Below, piece after piece: positions 41,554-50,891 of a stretch of 64,000 nucleotides of DNA. The stretch comes from Gilvibacter sediminis (GTDB lineage Bacteria; Bacteroidota; Bacteroidia; Flavobacteriales; Flavobacteriaceae): positions 170,832 through 234,831 of the forward strand of contig NZ_JAQQTE010000023.1 of assembly GCF_028561565.1 (NCBI RefSeq), given 5' to 3'. Both the position numbers and the translations under genes were made by a program. Every line of letters starts with the position of its first letter. The first letter of the stretch is position 1. A model generated the notes under the pieces. It saw nothing but the letters and a program-made list of their open reading frames with translations, was not told where the DNA came from and searched no databases.

Positions 41554-42384
41554 CTAAAATACAAATTTGGCCGCAATCCAACCCTCACGGCTTTTATATT
41601 TAACGGGCCTACCCCCGAGTTTGGTACAAGCATCTTCTAATATTTCACGATCCGCTTCCAAATAACCGCTCAAGTAAATAGTCCCACCAGAATTTAATAC
41701 GGCCTGATAAGCCGGAAGGTCATTGAGTAAAATATTTCGGTTGATATTGGCTATGATGGTATCGTATTTAGTGTCCCCTAAAATTGAGGCATCGCCTTGC
41801 TTTACCACTATATCCGCATGGCCATTGCGCTCTACATTCTCCATGGAGTTTTCATAGCACCACGGATCAATATCAATAGCCTCCACAAAACTAGCTCCGC
41901 GCTTGGCTGCCATGATGGCGAGCACGGAAGTACCGCAGCCCATATCCAGCACAGACTGATCCTTTACCTCATCCTCTAAAAGAAAACTAAGAATCATATG
42001 GGTGGTGGCGTGATGTCCAGTCCCGAAAGACATTTTAGGTTCAATAATGATGGTGTACTCCGTATCTGGAGTATCGGTGTGGAAAGGTGCCTTTACCGTG
42101 CAACGTCCGTCTACCACTATGGGATTGAAGTTCTCCTCCCATTTGGCATTCCAGTTCTGCTGCTCGATCTCAGCTTGTTTAAAACTGATCTGCACCTCTT
42201 CAGACTTTAAAATAAATATATCCTCTAATAGCTGCGGATTCCATTCTTCCTTCTGGATATAGGCTTTTACACCATCAGAAGTTTCTACAAAACTCTCAAA
42301 ACCAACTCCTCCTAATTCCGCAATTAAGATCTCGGTAAAAGGCTGCAGCGGAGCTACAGTGAAGATATATTCAATGTAGATCAT
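41554..42384 (-). CDS. prmA: Ribosomal protein L11 methyltransferase
   Basis: A 276-residue PrmA. It methylates L11 with SAM. The N-terminal ~100 residues form the L11-binding ferredoxin-like domain, and the SAM fold begins at FGTGHHATTHMILSFLLEDEVKDQSVLDMGCGTSVLAIMAAKRGASFVEAIDIDPWCYEN, with the usual GxGTSxLA motif, then YDTIIANINRNILLNDLP. Its ATG overlaps the last base of tpiA, TAATG. Confidence 0.94.
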   Translation of the reverse strand: MIYIEYIFTVAPLQPFTEILIAELGGVGFESFVETSDGVKAYIQKEEWNPQLLEDIFILKSEEVQISFKQAEIEQQNWNAKWEENFNPIVVDGRCTVKAPFHTDTPDTEYTIIIEPKMSFGTGHHATTHMILSFLLEDEVKDQSVLDMGCGTSVLAIMAAKRGASFVEAIDIDPWCYENSMENVERNGHADIVVKQGDASILGDTKYDTIIANINRNILLNDLPAYQAVLNSGGTIYLSGYLEADREILEDACTKLGGRPVKYKSREGWIAAKFVF

Positions 42385-43139
42385 TAGACCGGGAACGCGT
42401 TTACAATAGCAGCGAAGCTGTCTGCTTTTAAGGAAGCACCTCCAATTAGACCGCCATCTACATCAGGTTGTCCAAAGATCTCACCAGCGTTGTTTGGCTT
42501 TACACTTCCTCCGTATAAAATGGTTACGTCTTGCGCTAATTGCTCACTGTAGCGTTCTGCCATATTGGAACGGATGAAAGCGTGCATTTCTTGTGCTTGC
42601 TCTGGCGAGGCTGTCTCTCCGGTACCAATGGCCCAAACAGGCTCATAAGCCAAAACGATCTGCTTATATGCAGCTTCATCCAGGTCATACAAAGCGCCTT
42701 TAAGCTGTGCGGCCACTACATCAAAATGCTTCCCTGCACGGCGGTCCTCAATGACCTCACCAAAACAAAAGATTACTTGCATCCCAAAAGCTAAGGCAGC
42801 TTTTACTTTATCCGCCAAAAGGGCTTCGTCTTCTCCAAAGTAGGCACGGCGTTCGCTGTGTCCCAAAATCACGGTCTCTACTCCAATACTCTTGAGCATA
42901 GCTCCAGAGATCTCTCCTGTATAAGCACCACTTGCACTCTGATGCATGTTTTGCGCGGCTACTCCAATGGCAGCGTCTTGCGTATGATCTACTGTAGCAG
43001 CGAGATTTACAAAGGTTGGAGCAATCATTACCTCCACCCCTTCTTTAAGGGTTTCACTTTTTAGTGCAGCAATTAGATCTGCAGACTCTTGCTTGTCACA
43101 ATTCATTTTCCAGTTTCCGGCAACTAAAGGTCTTCTCAT
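42384..43139 (-). CDS. tpiA: Triosephosphate isomerase
   Basis: Interconverts DHAP and glyceraldehyde-3-P in glycolysis. The start is the ATG at 43139, giving MRRPLVAGNWKMN; it overlaps the stop of the upstream permease as ATGA, which settles it against a frame 9 codons longer. The 251-residue protein has catalytic His in VILGHSERR, Glu in VLAYEPVWAIGTG, and the phosphate loop YGGSVKPNNAGEIFGQPDVDGGLIGGASL. Part of the DUF1599-DoxX-dppB-tpiA-prmA-clpS operon. Confidence 0.97.
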   Translation of the reverse strand: MRRPLVAGNWKMNCDKQESADLIAALKSETLKEGVEVMIAPTFVNLAATVDHTQDAAIGVAAQNMHQSASGAYTGEISGAMLKSIGVETVILGHSERRAYFGEDEALLADKVKAALAFGMQVIFCFGEVIEDRRAGKHFDVVAAQLKGALYDLDEAAYKQIVLAYEPVWAIGTGETASPEQAQEMHAFIRSNMAERYSEQLAQDVTILYGGSVKPNNAGEIFGQPDVDGGLIGGASLKADSFAAIVNAFPV

Positions 43140-44209
43140 TCCAGTCTTATTTTGGGGTCGAGCCATCCGTAGATCACATCGACCATGATATTAATGATTA
43201 TAAATAATAGGGCTATGACCAACACAGCTCCCATGATAATTGGCAAATCTAAGGTATTCAGCGCATCTACGATCTCTTTTCCCAAGCCATTCCATCCAAA
43301 AATGAATTCCACAAAAACAGCTCCGGCAAGCATAGAAGCAAACCAACCTGAAATTGCAGTAATGACAGGGTTTAAAGCATTTTTCAGTGCGTGACGCCAA
43401 AGGAGCCTAAAAGTACTCAATCCCTTTGCTTTGGCTGTTCTGATGTATTCTTGTTGCAGCACTTCCAACAGGCTATTTCGCATCAATTGGGTAACTACCG
43501 CCAAAGGACGGATTCCTAAAACCACTGCGGGTAAGATCAGATTCTTCCATTGAATGGACACCCCTTCTCCAAAATCATCGACCTCATAAAGGCTTCCAGT
43601 CATGTTTAAACCGGTGACCTCATGCCAAACAAAGCCAAACAACCACGCAAAGATAATGGCGCTAAAGAAAGAAGGTAGACTCATTCCAAAAGTACTGATG
43701 ATCTGAATCAAACGATCGATCCAGCGGTCTTTATACCAGGCAGAAATAACTCCTAATAGACCGCCCAACAGCATCGCCAGGCTTATGGCAGAGATCGCTA
43801 AAACCATAGTATTGGGTAAGGTCTCGCCTATAACTTGTGTGACCGGCTTCCCAGTCTTTTGAAAACTCTCTCGCAAATACGGAGCTTTGACAACTACCTG
43901 AGTTTCTCCAAGGGTAAATAATTCTGTCGCTGAATACTTTCCAGGACTTAAAAAAGTGTAATTTTCCTCTGAGGTGGAGTGAAAGGACAAAGGCGATAAA
44001 TCATTGAGGTAATACAAGTATTGCGTCCCAATTGGCTTGTCAAAGCCGTATTTCTTTTTGACAATGGCGAGTTGTTCAGCGCTTTCATTCTGTCCCAACA
44101 TCATTTGAGCTGGGTCTGGCAATAATGTAAAGAGCATAAAGATCACGGTCACTACGCCAAAAAGCGTCAACAATCCATAACCCAATTTTGCCATTACGTA
44201 TCGTACCAC
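43136..44209 (-). CDS. DppB-like ABC transporter permease
   Basis: A 357-residue inner-membrane permease of the DppB/OppB type: GYGLLTLFGVVTVIFMLFTLLPDPAQMMLGQNES at the start, six membrane segments, and the cytoplasmic EAA loop EYIRTAKAKGLSTFRLLWRHALKNALNPVITAI. About 60 residues between the first two segments are exposed. No DppC, ATPase or binding protein is adjacent, so its partners must be elsewhere. It overlaps tpiA by 4 bases and starts one base within the DoxX fusion gene's stop. Confidence 0.88.
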   Translation of the reverse strand: MVRYVMAKLGYGLLTLFGVVTVIFMLFTLLPDPAQMMLGQNESAEQLAIVKKKYGFDKPIGTQYLYYLNDLSPLSFHSTSEENYTFLSPGKYSATELFTLGETQVVVKAPYLRESFQKTGKPVTQVIGETLPNTMVLAISAISLAMLLGGLLGVISAWYKDRWIDRLIQIISTFGMSLPSFFSAIIFAWLFGFVWHEVTGLNMTGSLYEVDDFGEGVSIQWKNLILPAVVLGIRPLAVVTQLMRNSLLEVLQQEYIRTAKAKGLSTFRLLWRHALKNALNPVITAISGWFASMLAGAVFVEFIFGWNGLGKEIVDALNTLDLPIIMGAVLVIALLFIIINIMVDVIYGWLDPKIRLE

Positions 44210-45930
44210 TACTGCTCTTCTTGTTTCACATCATCTAAGGTGAGTACCTTGTATTCAAAGTCTTCCCCAAAAAGATCCTTGGCGTACTCTTCTATGGTTT
44301 GAGTGAAGCCCGCCTCCTTACGGCGTTGATTTACATTTTCAGGATCTTCTATAGGCCAAATGAAATCGCCACGAACGTCGCTATAAGACATGCCTTGGGT
44401 TCCGTAGATCTGCATTTCATTGGTGTTCATTAAATAACGATCTTCCATCATAGCTACCAAACGGAAAGGCAGTTCGCCATTCTTAGCTGCAATTTTCATG
44501 GTGTTGAGATACTCTGGAATTTTCTCCGGATTGTGTTGGATCACGTACCAAGCCGCTGTGCTTGTGGATTCCCCAACCACACTTTTGCCGGGATAACCTT
44601 GTGAATTAAGCACGCGCTCTACAAAGAGCAGGTTGCTTTTGTCAATGGCCATTTGACGCCCCCATAGGTCACCGTTGTACTCCTCTGGGGAGAGGCCCAT
44701 GGCTTCTCCAATAGCCTTGCGCTCTTCATCAGAACTGGCCATGATGAGCTTGCGGTAACGTTGGTCCAAAATGGCAATACTGTCCAAACGGCGCTTTAGA
44801 GTAAAGTCCAGATTCGGCATAGCACCTTCCAATTCGTTTAGCTGAAGCTCCAAGGCATCGTTCCAGTGTAGCTTTTGCATGATGGTACCTTTTTGCAATT
44901 CAAGGATACCTGGATTGGATCTCACTATGGTTTTAAGGGTAGTCTCGTCACAGAAATAGAAATCAAAGTTGAGTTCATACTTTTCCTTAAGTGCTTCCGT
45001 TTCCTCTTGACTGGACGCAGACATTCCAATTACCTTATATCCGTTCTTAATGGCCTCATTGGTGATCGCTCGGATGTTATCATAACCTTCCAGTTCGGTA
45101 TTACTTAAAGAATAGGCCACCACAACGATCAAGTTAGGCTCTTCCAGCAAGCTTGCTGATTGATCTTCCCCATCGCGTTCTATGGTGAAATCGTGAATTG
45201 GCGGCTCATAGCCTTCCTGAACCAATTCAGTCTCATAACCGATTAGCTCCCCTTCTGTGTCTGGATAGTCTCCAAAGGTCTTGATCTCTTTTTCTTGGCC
45301 GTCAATATCAAACTTCCAAGTATATTCATATATCGCCTTAGGTGCATCCGCAGGAACACTCATGCCCTCTTGTATATTGGCTCCAATCTTATAAGGTCTA
45401 AAATCTATGGCCGGCAAGTGCATCAGAACATAATAGCAAAAGATCATTGATGCTATAAACGAGATCAGTACTATTGCGCGTCTGAGCGTTTTGGTTAAGA
45501 AAGGCTGAATGTGTTTTTGTCCGATGAATAGGATCAAAATAAGCACTAACAATACCAAATCCTTGTAGAAACTCTCCCAAGGGGTCAATTTCATGGCGTC
45601 TCCAAAACAGCCGCAATCGGTTACCTTTCCAGTGACTGCAGAATAGAAGGTCAAAAAGGTGAAGAATACGATCATCAGCAGCAGACTCCAAACCGTGAAT
45701 TTTCGGGCATAACCAAAGATGATCATCACCCCGAGTAATACTTCATAGATTACCACCACTACCGCTATCAACAGCGCGAAGGGAATCAAAAACTCTAGGT
45801 TGAGCACCTCAGCAGCGAAATACTCCTTGAGTTTAAAGGAGAAACCTACGGGGTCGTTGAGCTTGATAAAGCCACTTATCAAAAACAGTATACCGACAAA
45901 TATTCTCGAAAATCCTACTAAATACTTCAA
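44209..45930 (-). CDS. BT_3928-like DoxX/MauE membrane protein with thioredoxin-like and DUF6624-like regions
   Basis: 573 residues. Residues about 1-145 form a DoxX/MauE-type four-helix membrane domain (MKYLVGFSRIFVGILFLISGFIKLNDPVGFSFKLKEYF) with VTDCGCFGDA. After a fifth segment, a periplasmic thioredoxin-like domain with LIVVVAYSLSNTELEGYDNIRAITNEAIKNGYKVIGMSA (no CxxC) follows. The last ~190 residues have RRLDSIAILDQRYRKL ... GYPGKSVVGESTSTAAWYVIQHNPEKIPEYLNTMK, like DUF6624. Redox work at the membrane is inferred. It lies 18 bases after DUF1599. Confidence 0.8.
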   Translation of the reverse strand: MKYLVGFSRIFVGILFLISGFIKLNDPVGFSFKLKEYFAAEVLNLEFLIPFALLIAVVVVIYEVLLGVMIIFGYARKFTVWSLLLMIVFFTFLTFYSAVTGKVTDCGCFGDAMKLTPWESFYKDLVLLVLILILFIGQKHIQPFLTKTLRRAIVLISFIASMIFCYYVLMHLPAIDFRPYKIGANIQEGMSVPADAPKAIYEYTWKFDIDGQEKEIKTFGDYPDTEGELIGYETELVQEGYEPPIHDFTIERDGEDQSASLLEEPNLIVVVAYSLSNTELEGYDNIRAITNEAIKNGYKVIGMSASSQEETEALKEKYELNFDFYFCDETTLKTIVRSNPGILELQKGTIMQKLHWNDALELQLNELEGAMPNLDFTLKRRLDSIAILDQRYRKLIMASSDEERKAIGEAMGLSPEEYNGDLWGRQMAIDKSNLLFVERVLNSQGYPGKSVVGESTSTAAWYVIQHNPEKIPEYLNTMKIAAKNGELPFRLVAMMEDRYLMNTNEMQIYGTQGMSYSDVRGDFIWPIEDPENVNQRRKEAGFTQTIEEYAKDLFGEDFEYKVLTLDDVKQEEQ

Positions 45931-45948
45931 ACTAAAAAGGGAATTGAA

Positions 45949-46506
45949 TTAAACTTGAGAGGCTGTTTCTGCATGGCCCATATGGATGAGCGCAAAAACT
46001 GCATAATTGATCATGTCCTGATAATTAGCGTCTATACCTTCAGACACCAAGGTCCTGCCCTGATTGTCTTCAATTTGTTTTACACGCAATAATTTCTGCA
46101 GAATCAGATCGGTCAGGGAGCTCACGCGCATGTCGCGCCAAGCTTCTCCGTAATCGTGATTCTTGTCTAACATGAGTTGCTTAGTAACCGCAATCTTATC
46201 ATCGTATTGGGCAATGGCCTGATCCAAATCCAGGTCTGGTTGTTCTACCACACCCAGTTCCAACTGCACCAAAGCCATGATGCAATAATTGATGATTCCA
46301 ATGAATTCCGGAGCCTCACCTTCGTCAACCTTGCGCTGCTCGTTTTGTTGCAAGCTGCGGATCCTTTGGGCTTTGATAAAGATCTGATCGGTCAATGACG
46401 GCAAACGCAAAATGCGCCAAGCACTGCCGTAGTCTTTCATTTTCTTGATGAACAAGCTTCTGCACTGGGCGATAACCGCGTCGTATTGCATTGCTGTTTG
46501 GGCCAT
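45949..46506 (-). CDS. DUF1599 domain protein (nucleotide-modification-associated domain 1)
   Basis: A 185-residue soluble protein formed of two similar halves: CRSLFIKKMKDYGSAWRILRLPSLTDQIFIKAQRIRSLQ and TKQLMLDKNHDYGEAWRDMRVSSLTDLILQKLLRVKQIED, each followed by a Tyr/Ala-rich helix with INYCIMALVQL and INYAVFALIHM. The duplicated KxxDYGxAWRxxRxxSLTD motif is typical of DUF1599. The function is unclear. It is the first gene of the minus-strand operon. Confidence 0.93.
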   Translation of the reverse strand: MAQTAMQYDAVIAQCRSLFIKKMKDYGSAWRILRLPSLTDQIFIKAQRIRSLQQNEQRKVDEGEAPEFIGIINYCIMALVQLELGVVEQPDLDLDQAIAQYDDKIAVTKQLMLDKNHDYGEAWRDMRVSSLTDLILQKLLRVKQIEDNQGRTLVSEGIDANYQDMINYAVFALIHMGHAETASQV

Positions 46507-46638
46507 AAAAACATCGGATTGGTTGCGTAAATTTCGCTTAAATTATTGAAAAGTTCACGCCTTTTTTGAATCTTTTAGAATTCGATGAAAAAATTGCTGG
46601 AATAGCCCTAATTTTGAACAAACACAGCCGCTTTACCG

Positions 46639-47487
46639 ATGTCAAAAAACTGGAAATCCATAAACTGTAAAGGCCGATTGATTGATTTTGAGATACCCAA
46701 GGTTATGGGAATCATCAACGTCACTCCAGATTCCTTTTACGACGGAGGAGCGAACTTCGAAGTTCAGAAGGCTGTAGACAGTGCAGCGCAAATGCTGCAA
46801 GAGGGAGCCACTTTTCTGGACATTGGCGGCTACTCTTCCCGCCCAGGAGCTGACGATATTTCTATTGAAGAGGAAGCTGGGCGCGTAATCCCAGTTATTG
46901 AAGCCATCTTAAAGGAGTTTTCAGAGGCACTGATCAGCATAGATACGTTTAGAAGTGAGGTTGCTCGACAAGCCATTGAGGCTGGAGCAGCATTTGTCAA
47001 TGACATTAGCGGCGGACACTTAGACCCAAAGATGCTCTCAAAAGTGGCAGAGCTGCAAGTGCCCTACATCATGATGCATATGCGGGGAACGCCGCAAACC
47101 ATGAAATCACTAACCGATTACGATCATTTGATCCGAGATATCAAATCCTACTTTGCCACCCAGCTCCACAGCGCAAAAGCGCTAGGGATCAATGACGTGA
47201 TCATTGATCCAGGTTTTGGATTCGCCAAAACCGTGGAGCAGAATTATGAGCTACTCGATAAATTGGAGCTATTACACGACTTAGATTGCCCTATATTGGC
47301 CGGAGTTTCAAGGAAATCCATGATCTACAAAACCTTAGAAAGTTCAGCGCTAGAAGCCTTAAACGGAACCACGGCCTTAAATGCCTGGGCTTTAGATCGC
47401 GGAGCGGCCATCCTCAGAGTACATGATGTTGCCCCCGCCATGGAGTGTGTAACACTGCATCAAGCCTTAATTAAATCCCGCGAATGA
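46639..47487 (+). CDS. folP: Dihydropteroate synthase
   Basis: Joins pABA with pterin pyrophosphate in folate synthesis. The 282-residue protein has both DHPS signatures: VMGIINVTPDSFYDGGANF and FLDIGGYSSRPGA, then SIDTFRSEVARQAIEAGAAFVNDISGG, YIMMHMRGTPQTM, DPGFGFAKTVEQNYELL and GVSRKSMI. A TAATTTTG -7 element lies at 46609-46616. It is 56 bases upstream of cdaA. Confidence 0.96.
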   Translation: MSKNWKSINCKGRLIDFEIPKVMGIINVTPDSFYDGGANFEVQKAVDSAAQMLQEGATFLDIGGYSSRPGADDISIEEEAGRVIPVIEAILKEFSEALISIDTFRSEVARQAIEAGAAFVNDISGGHLDPKMLSKVAELQVPYIMMHMRGTPQTMKSLTDYDHLIRDIKSYFATQLHSAKALGINDVIIDPGFGFAKTVEQNYELLDKLELLHDLDCPILAGVSRKSMIYKTLESSALEALNGTTALNAWALDRGAAILRVHDVAPAMECVTLHQALIKSRE

Positions 47488-47543
47488 TTCCGGCTTTTGA
47501 CTTCACATTAATTTGTTAAATTTACAAGCAAAGGCCAAAAACG

Positions 47544-48317
47544 TTGAATCTCCTCGACATCCGTGTAATTGATATTGTAGACATCGTCTTAGTGGCGGCG
47601 CTGCTTTTTTACCTCTACCGTTTGGTCAAAGGAACCGTTGCGATCAACATCTTTATTGGGATTGTCATTCTCTATACCGTTTGGAAATTCACCGAGCTCT
47701 TAGAAATGGAGCTGTTCAGTAAGATCCTCGGAGGATTCTTAGGCGCTGGGGTTTTTGCTTTGATCGTGGTCTTTCAGCAGGAAATCAGAAAGTTCCTGCT
47801 CATGGTTGGATCCACCAACTTTAAAGCCCGAAAAAAATTCTTCAAACAGTTTAAACTCAACAACAGCGGGGATGCTGTCAGCACCAACGTTCAAGACATT
47901 TTAGCGGCTTGTAAAAAGATGGGAGCCCAATACGCCGGAGCTTTGATTGTAATGGAACGAAACACCAATCTCGACTTTGTAAAGAATACGGGAGACCGCA
48001 TGAATGCGGAAGTGAATCAGCCGATCATTGAAAGCATCTTCTTTAAAAACAGTCCGCTGCACGACGGCGCTATGGTCATTGAAGGCAATACCATTACCGC
48101 AACACGCGTGATTCTTCCGGTTTCTAATGACAGAAATATTCCGCTGCGCTTTGGTTTAAGGCACCGTGCGGCCATTGGGATCACAGAGAAGACCGATGCG
48201 CTTTGTCTGGTTGTTTCTGAAGAGAACGGACAGATCAGTTACATAAAAGATGGAGCCTTTGTCACCTATGAGAATTTTGAAGCCTTGGGTGAACTCATCA
48301 GAACCGATTTAAGCTAA
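47544..48317 (+). CDS. cdaA: Diadenylate cyclase CdaA
   Basis: Makes c-di-AMP from two ATP. 257 residues: three N-terminal membrane segments (IVDIVLVAALLFYLYRLV, INIFIGIVILYTVWKF, ILGGFLGAGVFALIVVF), then the DAC domain with the catalytic LHDGAMVIEG (DGA) and FGLRHRAAIGITEKTD (RHR). The start is a TTG giving MNLLDIRVIDIVD, which matches the family N-terminus; no ATG fits. c-di-AMP governs osmotic and cell-wall homeostasis. It lies after folP, 4 bases before the DUF3667 gene. Confidence 0.94.
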   Translation: MNLLDIRVIDIVDIVLVAALLFYLYRLVKGTVAINIFIGIVILYTVWKFTELLEMELFSKILGGFLGAGVFALIVVFQQEIRKFLLMVGSTNFKARKKFFKQFKLNNSGDAVSTNVQDILAACKKMGAQYAGALIVMERNTNLDFVKNTGDRMNAEVNQPIIESIFFKNSPLHDGAMVIEGNTITATRVILPVSNDRNIPLRFGLRHRAAIGITEKTDALCLVVSEENGQISYIKDGAFVTYENFEALGELIRTDLS

Positions 48318-48321
48318 GCTC

Positions 48322-49128
48322 ATGAATTGTAAGAACTGCGACGAAACCCTAGAACACGGTGCACAATTCTGTAACCATTGCGGTGCGCGTGTTATTGTAG
48401 AGCCTTTTACGTTCAAATATGTGACTCAAGATTTTGAGGAACGCTTCTTGAATTTGGATCGGAACCTGCTGGTTAGGACCTTCCGTGATATGCTGCTCAG
48501 ACCAAAGGCAGTTATTGACGGGTATATAGACGGAGTTCGCAAACGCCATATGAACTTAGCAAATTGGCTCGCCGTTGCGATTACTGCGAGTGGATTGATG
48601 ATTTTTGTGATCCGCAATCTGTATCCAGAATCCTTAGACATGACATGGATGGTTGAGGCCATGGGAGAATCTCAAAAAGACAATCCATTTTTTCAAAATT
48701 TGGAACAAGAAGATCCTACCGAGACCATGTGGTGGATGGAGTATCAAGCCATCTTATACATTTTAATGATCCCAATTTATGCGCTTTTAGCGAAGATTAC
48801 CTTCATTAAACAAAAGGCATACTCCTACCTAAAACATATTGTCATTGTAGGCTATACCCAATCTTGGTTGAGTTTAGCCATGACCCTGCCCGTACTCATC
48901 TTGCTGCCTTTTGGCGCCAATTACATGAAAATGAGTTATTGGGTTATTTTAATTCAGTTCCTCTTTAGCGCCTACGTCTATAAGCGGATGTTTAATCTGA
49001 GTTTCTTAGGAATCGTTTGGCGCTCCCTATTGTTTATTCTGATCGGGATCGGAGTTTACTTGCTACTTGTGATCGGTGTGGTGATCTTTATGATGGTCTT
49101 TGGAGCTGGCTTTGCTGCGCAAGGTTAG
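48322..49128 (+). CDS. DUF3667 zinc-ribbon membrane protein
   Basis: A 268-residue membrane protein. It starts with a zinc ribbon, CKNCDETLEHGAQFCNHCGARV (four Cys), then a cytosolic stretch with the family's RTFRDMLLRPKAVIDGYIDGVRKRHMNLANWLAVAIT, and five to six membrane segments. DUF3667 is common in Bacteroidota and of unknown function. It overlaps the MsbA-like gene tail to tail by 4 bases. Confidence 0.9.
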   Translation: MNCKNCDETLEHGAQFCNHCGARVIVEPFTFKYVTQDFEERFLNLDRNLLVRTFRDMLLRPKAVIDGYIDGVRKRHMNLANWLAVAITASGLMIFVIRNLYPESLDMTWMVEAMGESQKDNPFFQNLEQEDPTETMWWMEYQAILYILMIPIYALLAKITFIKQKAYSYLKHIVIVGYTQSWLSLAMTLPVLILLPFGANYMKMSYWVILIQFLFSAYVYKRMFNLSFLGIVWRSLLFILIGIGVYLLLVIGVVIFMMVFGAGFAAQG

Positions 49129-50891
49129 ACCGCTTCTTCTGCCATAAACTGCACCTCGTAGAGATTTTTGTAGTACCCGTCCTCAATGGCCAAGAGTTCT
49201 TGGTGAGACCCTTTTTCTACGATCTTCCCTTGATCCATAACAATAATGGTATCGGCCTTTTTGACTGTGGCCAAGCGGTGAGCAATAATGAGTGACGTAC
49301 GGCCTTCTGTAAGCTTTTCTGTGGCCTTTTGAATGAGTTCTTCTGAATAGGTGTCAATAGATGATGTCGCCTCATCCAGGATCAAAATATCCGGCTGACT
49401 CACATAAGCTCTTAAGAACGCTAAGAGTTGTCGTTGCCCGGAAGAAAGCATACTACCGCGCTCTTTCACATTGTAATTGTATCCTCCAGGTAGGGTTTCA
49501 ATAAAGTCATGGACGCCAATGGCCTTTGCAGCCTGAATCACATCTTCTTCAGAAATAGAAGGATCGTTTAAGGTGATGTTGTTATGGATGGAATCCGCAA
49601 AAAGGAAAACATCTTGCAGCACAATGGCAATACCTTTTCTCAAGGATTCTAATTGGTACTGTTCAATAGGTAAACCGTCTATTGAAATAACCCCGGAATC
49701 ACGCTCATAGAGACGCGACAACAAATTGATAATTGTGGACTTGCCGGCTCCGGTGGCTCCAACAATGGCAACCGTTTCTCCCGGTTGCACGGTAAAGGAA
49801 ATTCCCTTGAGGACCTCCTCGTCTTTAACATAACTAAAGCGCACATCCTGGAAAGCGATCTCGCCCTTAGCCTCTTGCCACATCTGCGTACCTTCATTGG
49901 CAATTTGTGCCTCCGTATCCAAGACCGCAAACACACGATTAGCAGCAACCATTCCCATTTGAAGGGTATTGAACTTATCGGCAATCTGTCTTAACGGACG
50001 GAACAGCATTTGCGAGAACTGAATGAATGCCGTGATGATCCCCACAGTAATGGCTCCGCCTTCAAAAATATCACGAGCCCCATACCAAGCCACTAAACCA
50101 ATGGCAATTGAAGAAGCGATCTCTGCAATTGGAAAAAAGATGGAATTGTACCAAACCGTCTTGATCCAAGCTTTCTTGTGTTTTTCGTTGATGGCGTGAA
50201 AGGCCTTGTATTCTGTTTCTTCACGCGCAAAGAGCTGCACGATCTTCATTCCGGTAATGCGTTCCTGCACAAAACTGTTGAGATCTGCAATTTGAGTACG
50301 CACCTCTTCAAAAGCTGATTTCATTGCGCGTTGGAACACTCGAGTGGCATAAACCAGAACAGGCAGAATGGCAAACACGATCAGTGCCAATTTCCAACTC
50401 ATGACTAGCATCACGCCCATGATCACGCCCATTTTGAGCAGATCTGAAATAATCATAAACAGGCCTTGAGAAAAAATACTGGAAATGGTCTCAATATCAT
50501 TTACCGCGCGAGTCGTTAAACGCCCAACGGCGCTTTTGTCAAAATAGGCCATTTTAAAACGCAACATATGCTGAAACAGCTTTACGCGTATGTCGCGAAT
50601 CACACTTTGCCCTAACCAATTCGCGTAAAAGATAAAAGCAAATTGAAAGAGAACCTCCAAGAACAGGATCCCACCCATGATCAACACATAGGTCAATAAG
50701 GCTTCTGAATCTTTTCCAATGATGGATTCGTCAATGGCGATCTTTAGCACATAAGGGCGTGCCACAGCCAAAGCCGACATCAAAATCACAGATATGGCCA
50801 CAAAATAAAAGATCCAGCGGTAGGCTTTAGTAAAACCTAGCAGTCTTTTAAAGAGTTTGAAATCAAATGCCTTTCCGGATTTTTCGCTCAT
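49125..50891 (-). CDS. MsbA-like ABC exporter (ATPase-permease fusion)
   Basis: A 588-residue half-transporter: six membrane helices (residues about 20-310), then the ATPase with Walker A GATGAGKST, signature LSSGQRQLLAF, Walker B ILILDEATSSIDTYSE and the H-loop IIAHRLATVKKAD. It exports lipids or drugs as a dimer. The four-base overlap with truA (ATGA) shows they are co-transcribed. Confidence 0.95.
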   Translation of the reverse strand: MSEKSGKAFDFKLFKRLLGFTKAYRWIFYFVAISVILMSALAVARPYVLKIAIDESIIGKDSEALLTYVLIMGGILFLEVLFQFAFIFYANWLGQSVIRDIRVKLFQHMLRFKMAYFDKSAVGRLTTRAVNDIETISSIFSQGLFMIISDLLKMGVIMGVMLVMSWKLALIVFAILPVLVYATRVFQRAMKSAFEEVRTQIADLNSFVQERITGMKIVQLFAREETEYKAFHAINEKHKKAWIKTVWYNSIFFPIAEIASSIAIGLVAWYGARDIFEGGAITVGIITAFIQFSQMLFRPLRQIADKFNTLQMGMVAANRVFAVLDTEAQIANEGTQMWQEAKGEIAFQDVRFSYVKDEEVLKGISFTVQPGETVAIVGATGAGKSTIINLLSRLYERDSGVISIDGLPIEQYQLESLRKGIAIVLQDVFLFADSIHNNITLNDPSISEEDVIQAAKAIGVHDFIETLPGGYNYNVKERGSMLSSGQRQLLAFLRAYVSQPDILILDEATSSIDTYSEELIQKATEKLTEGRTSLIIAHRLATVKKADTIIVMDQGKIVEKGSHQELLAIEDGYYKNLYEVQFMAEEAV

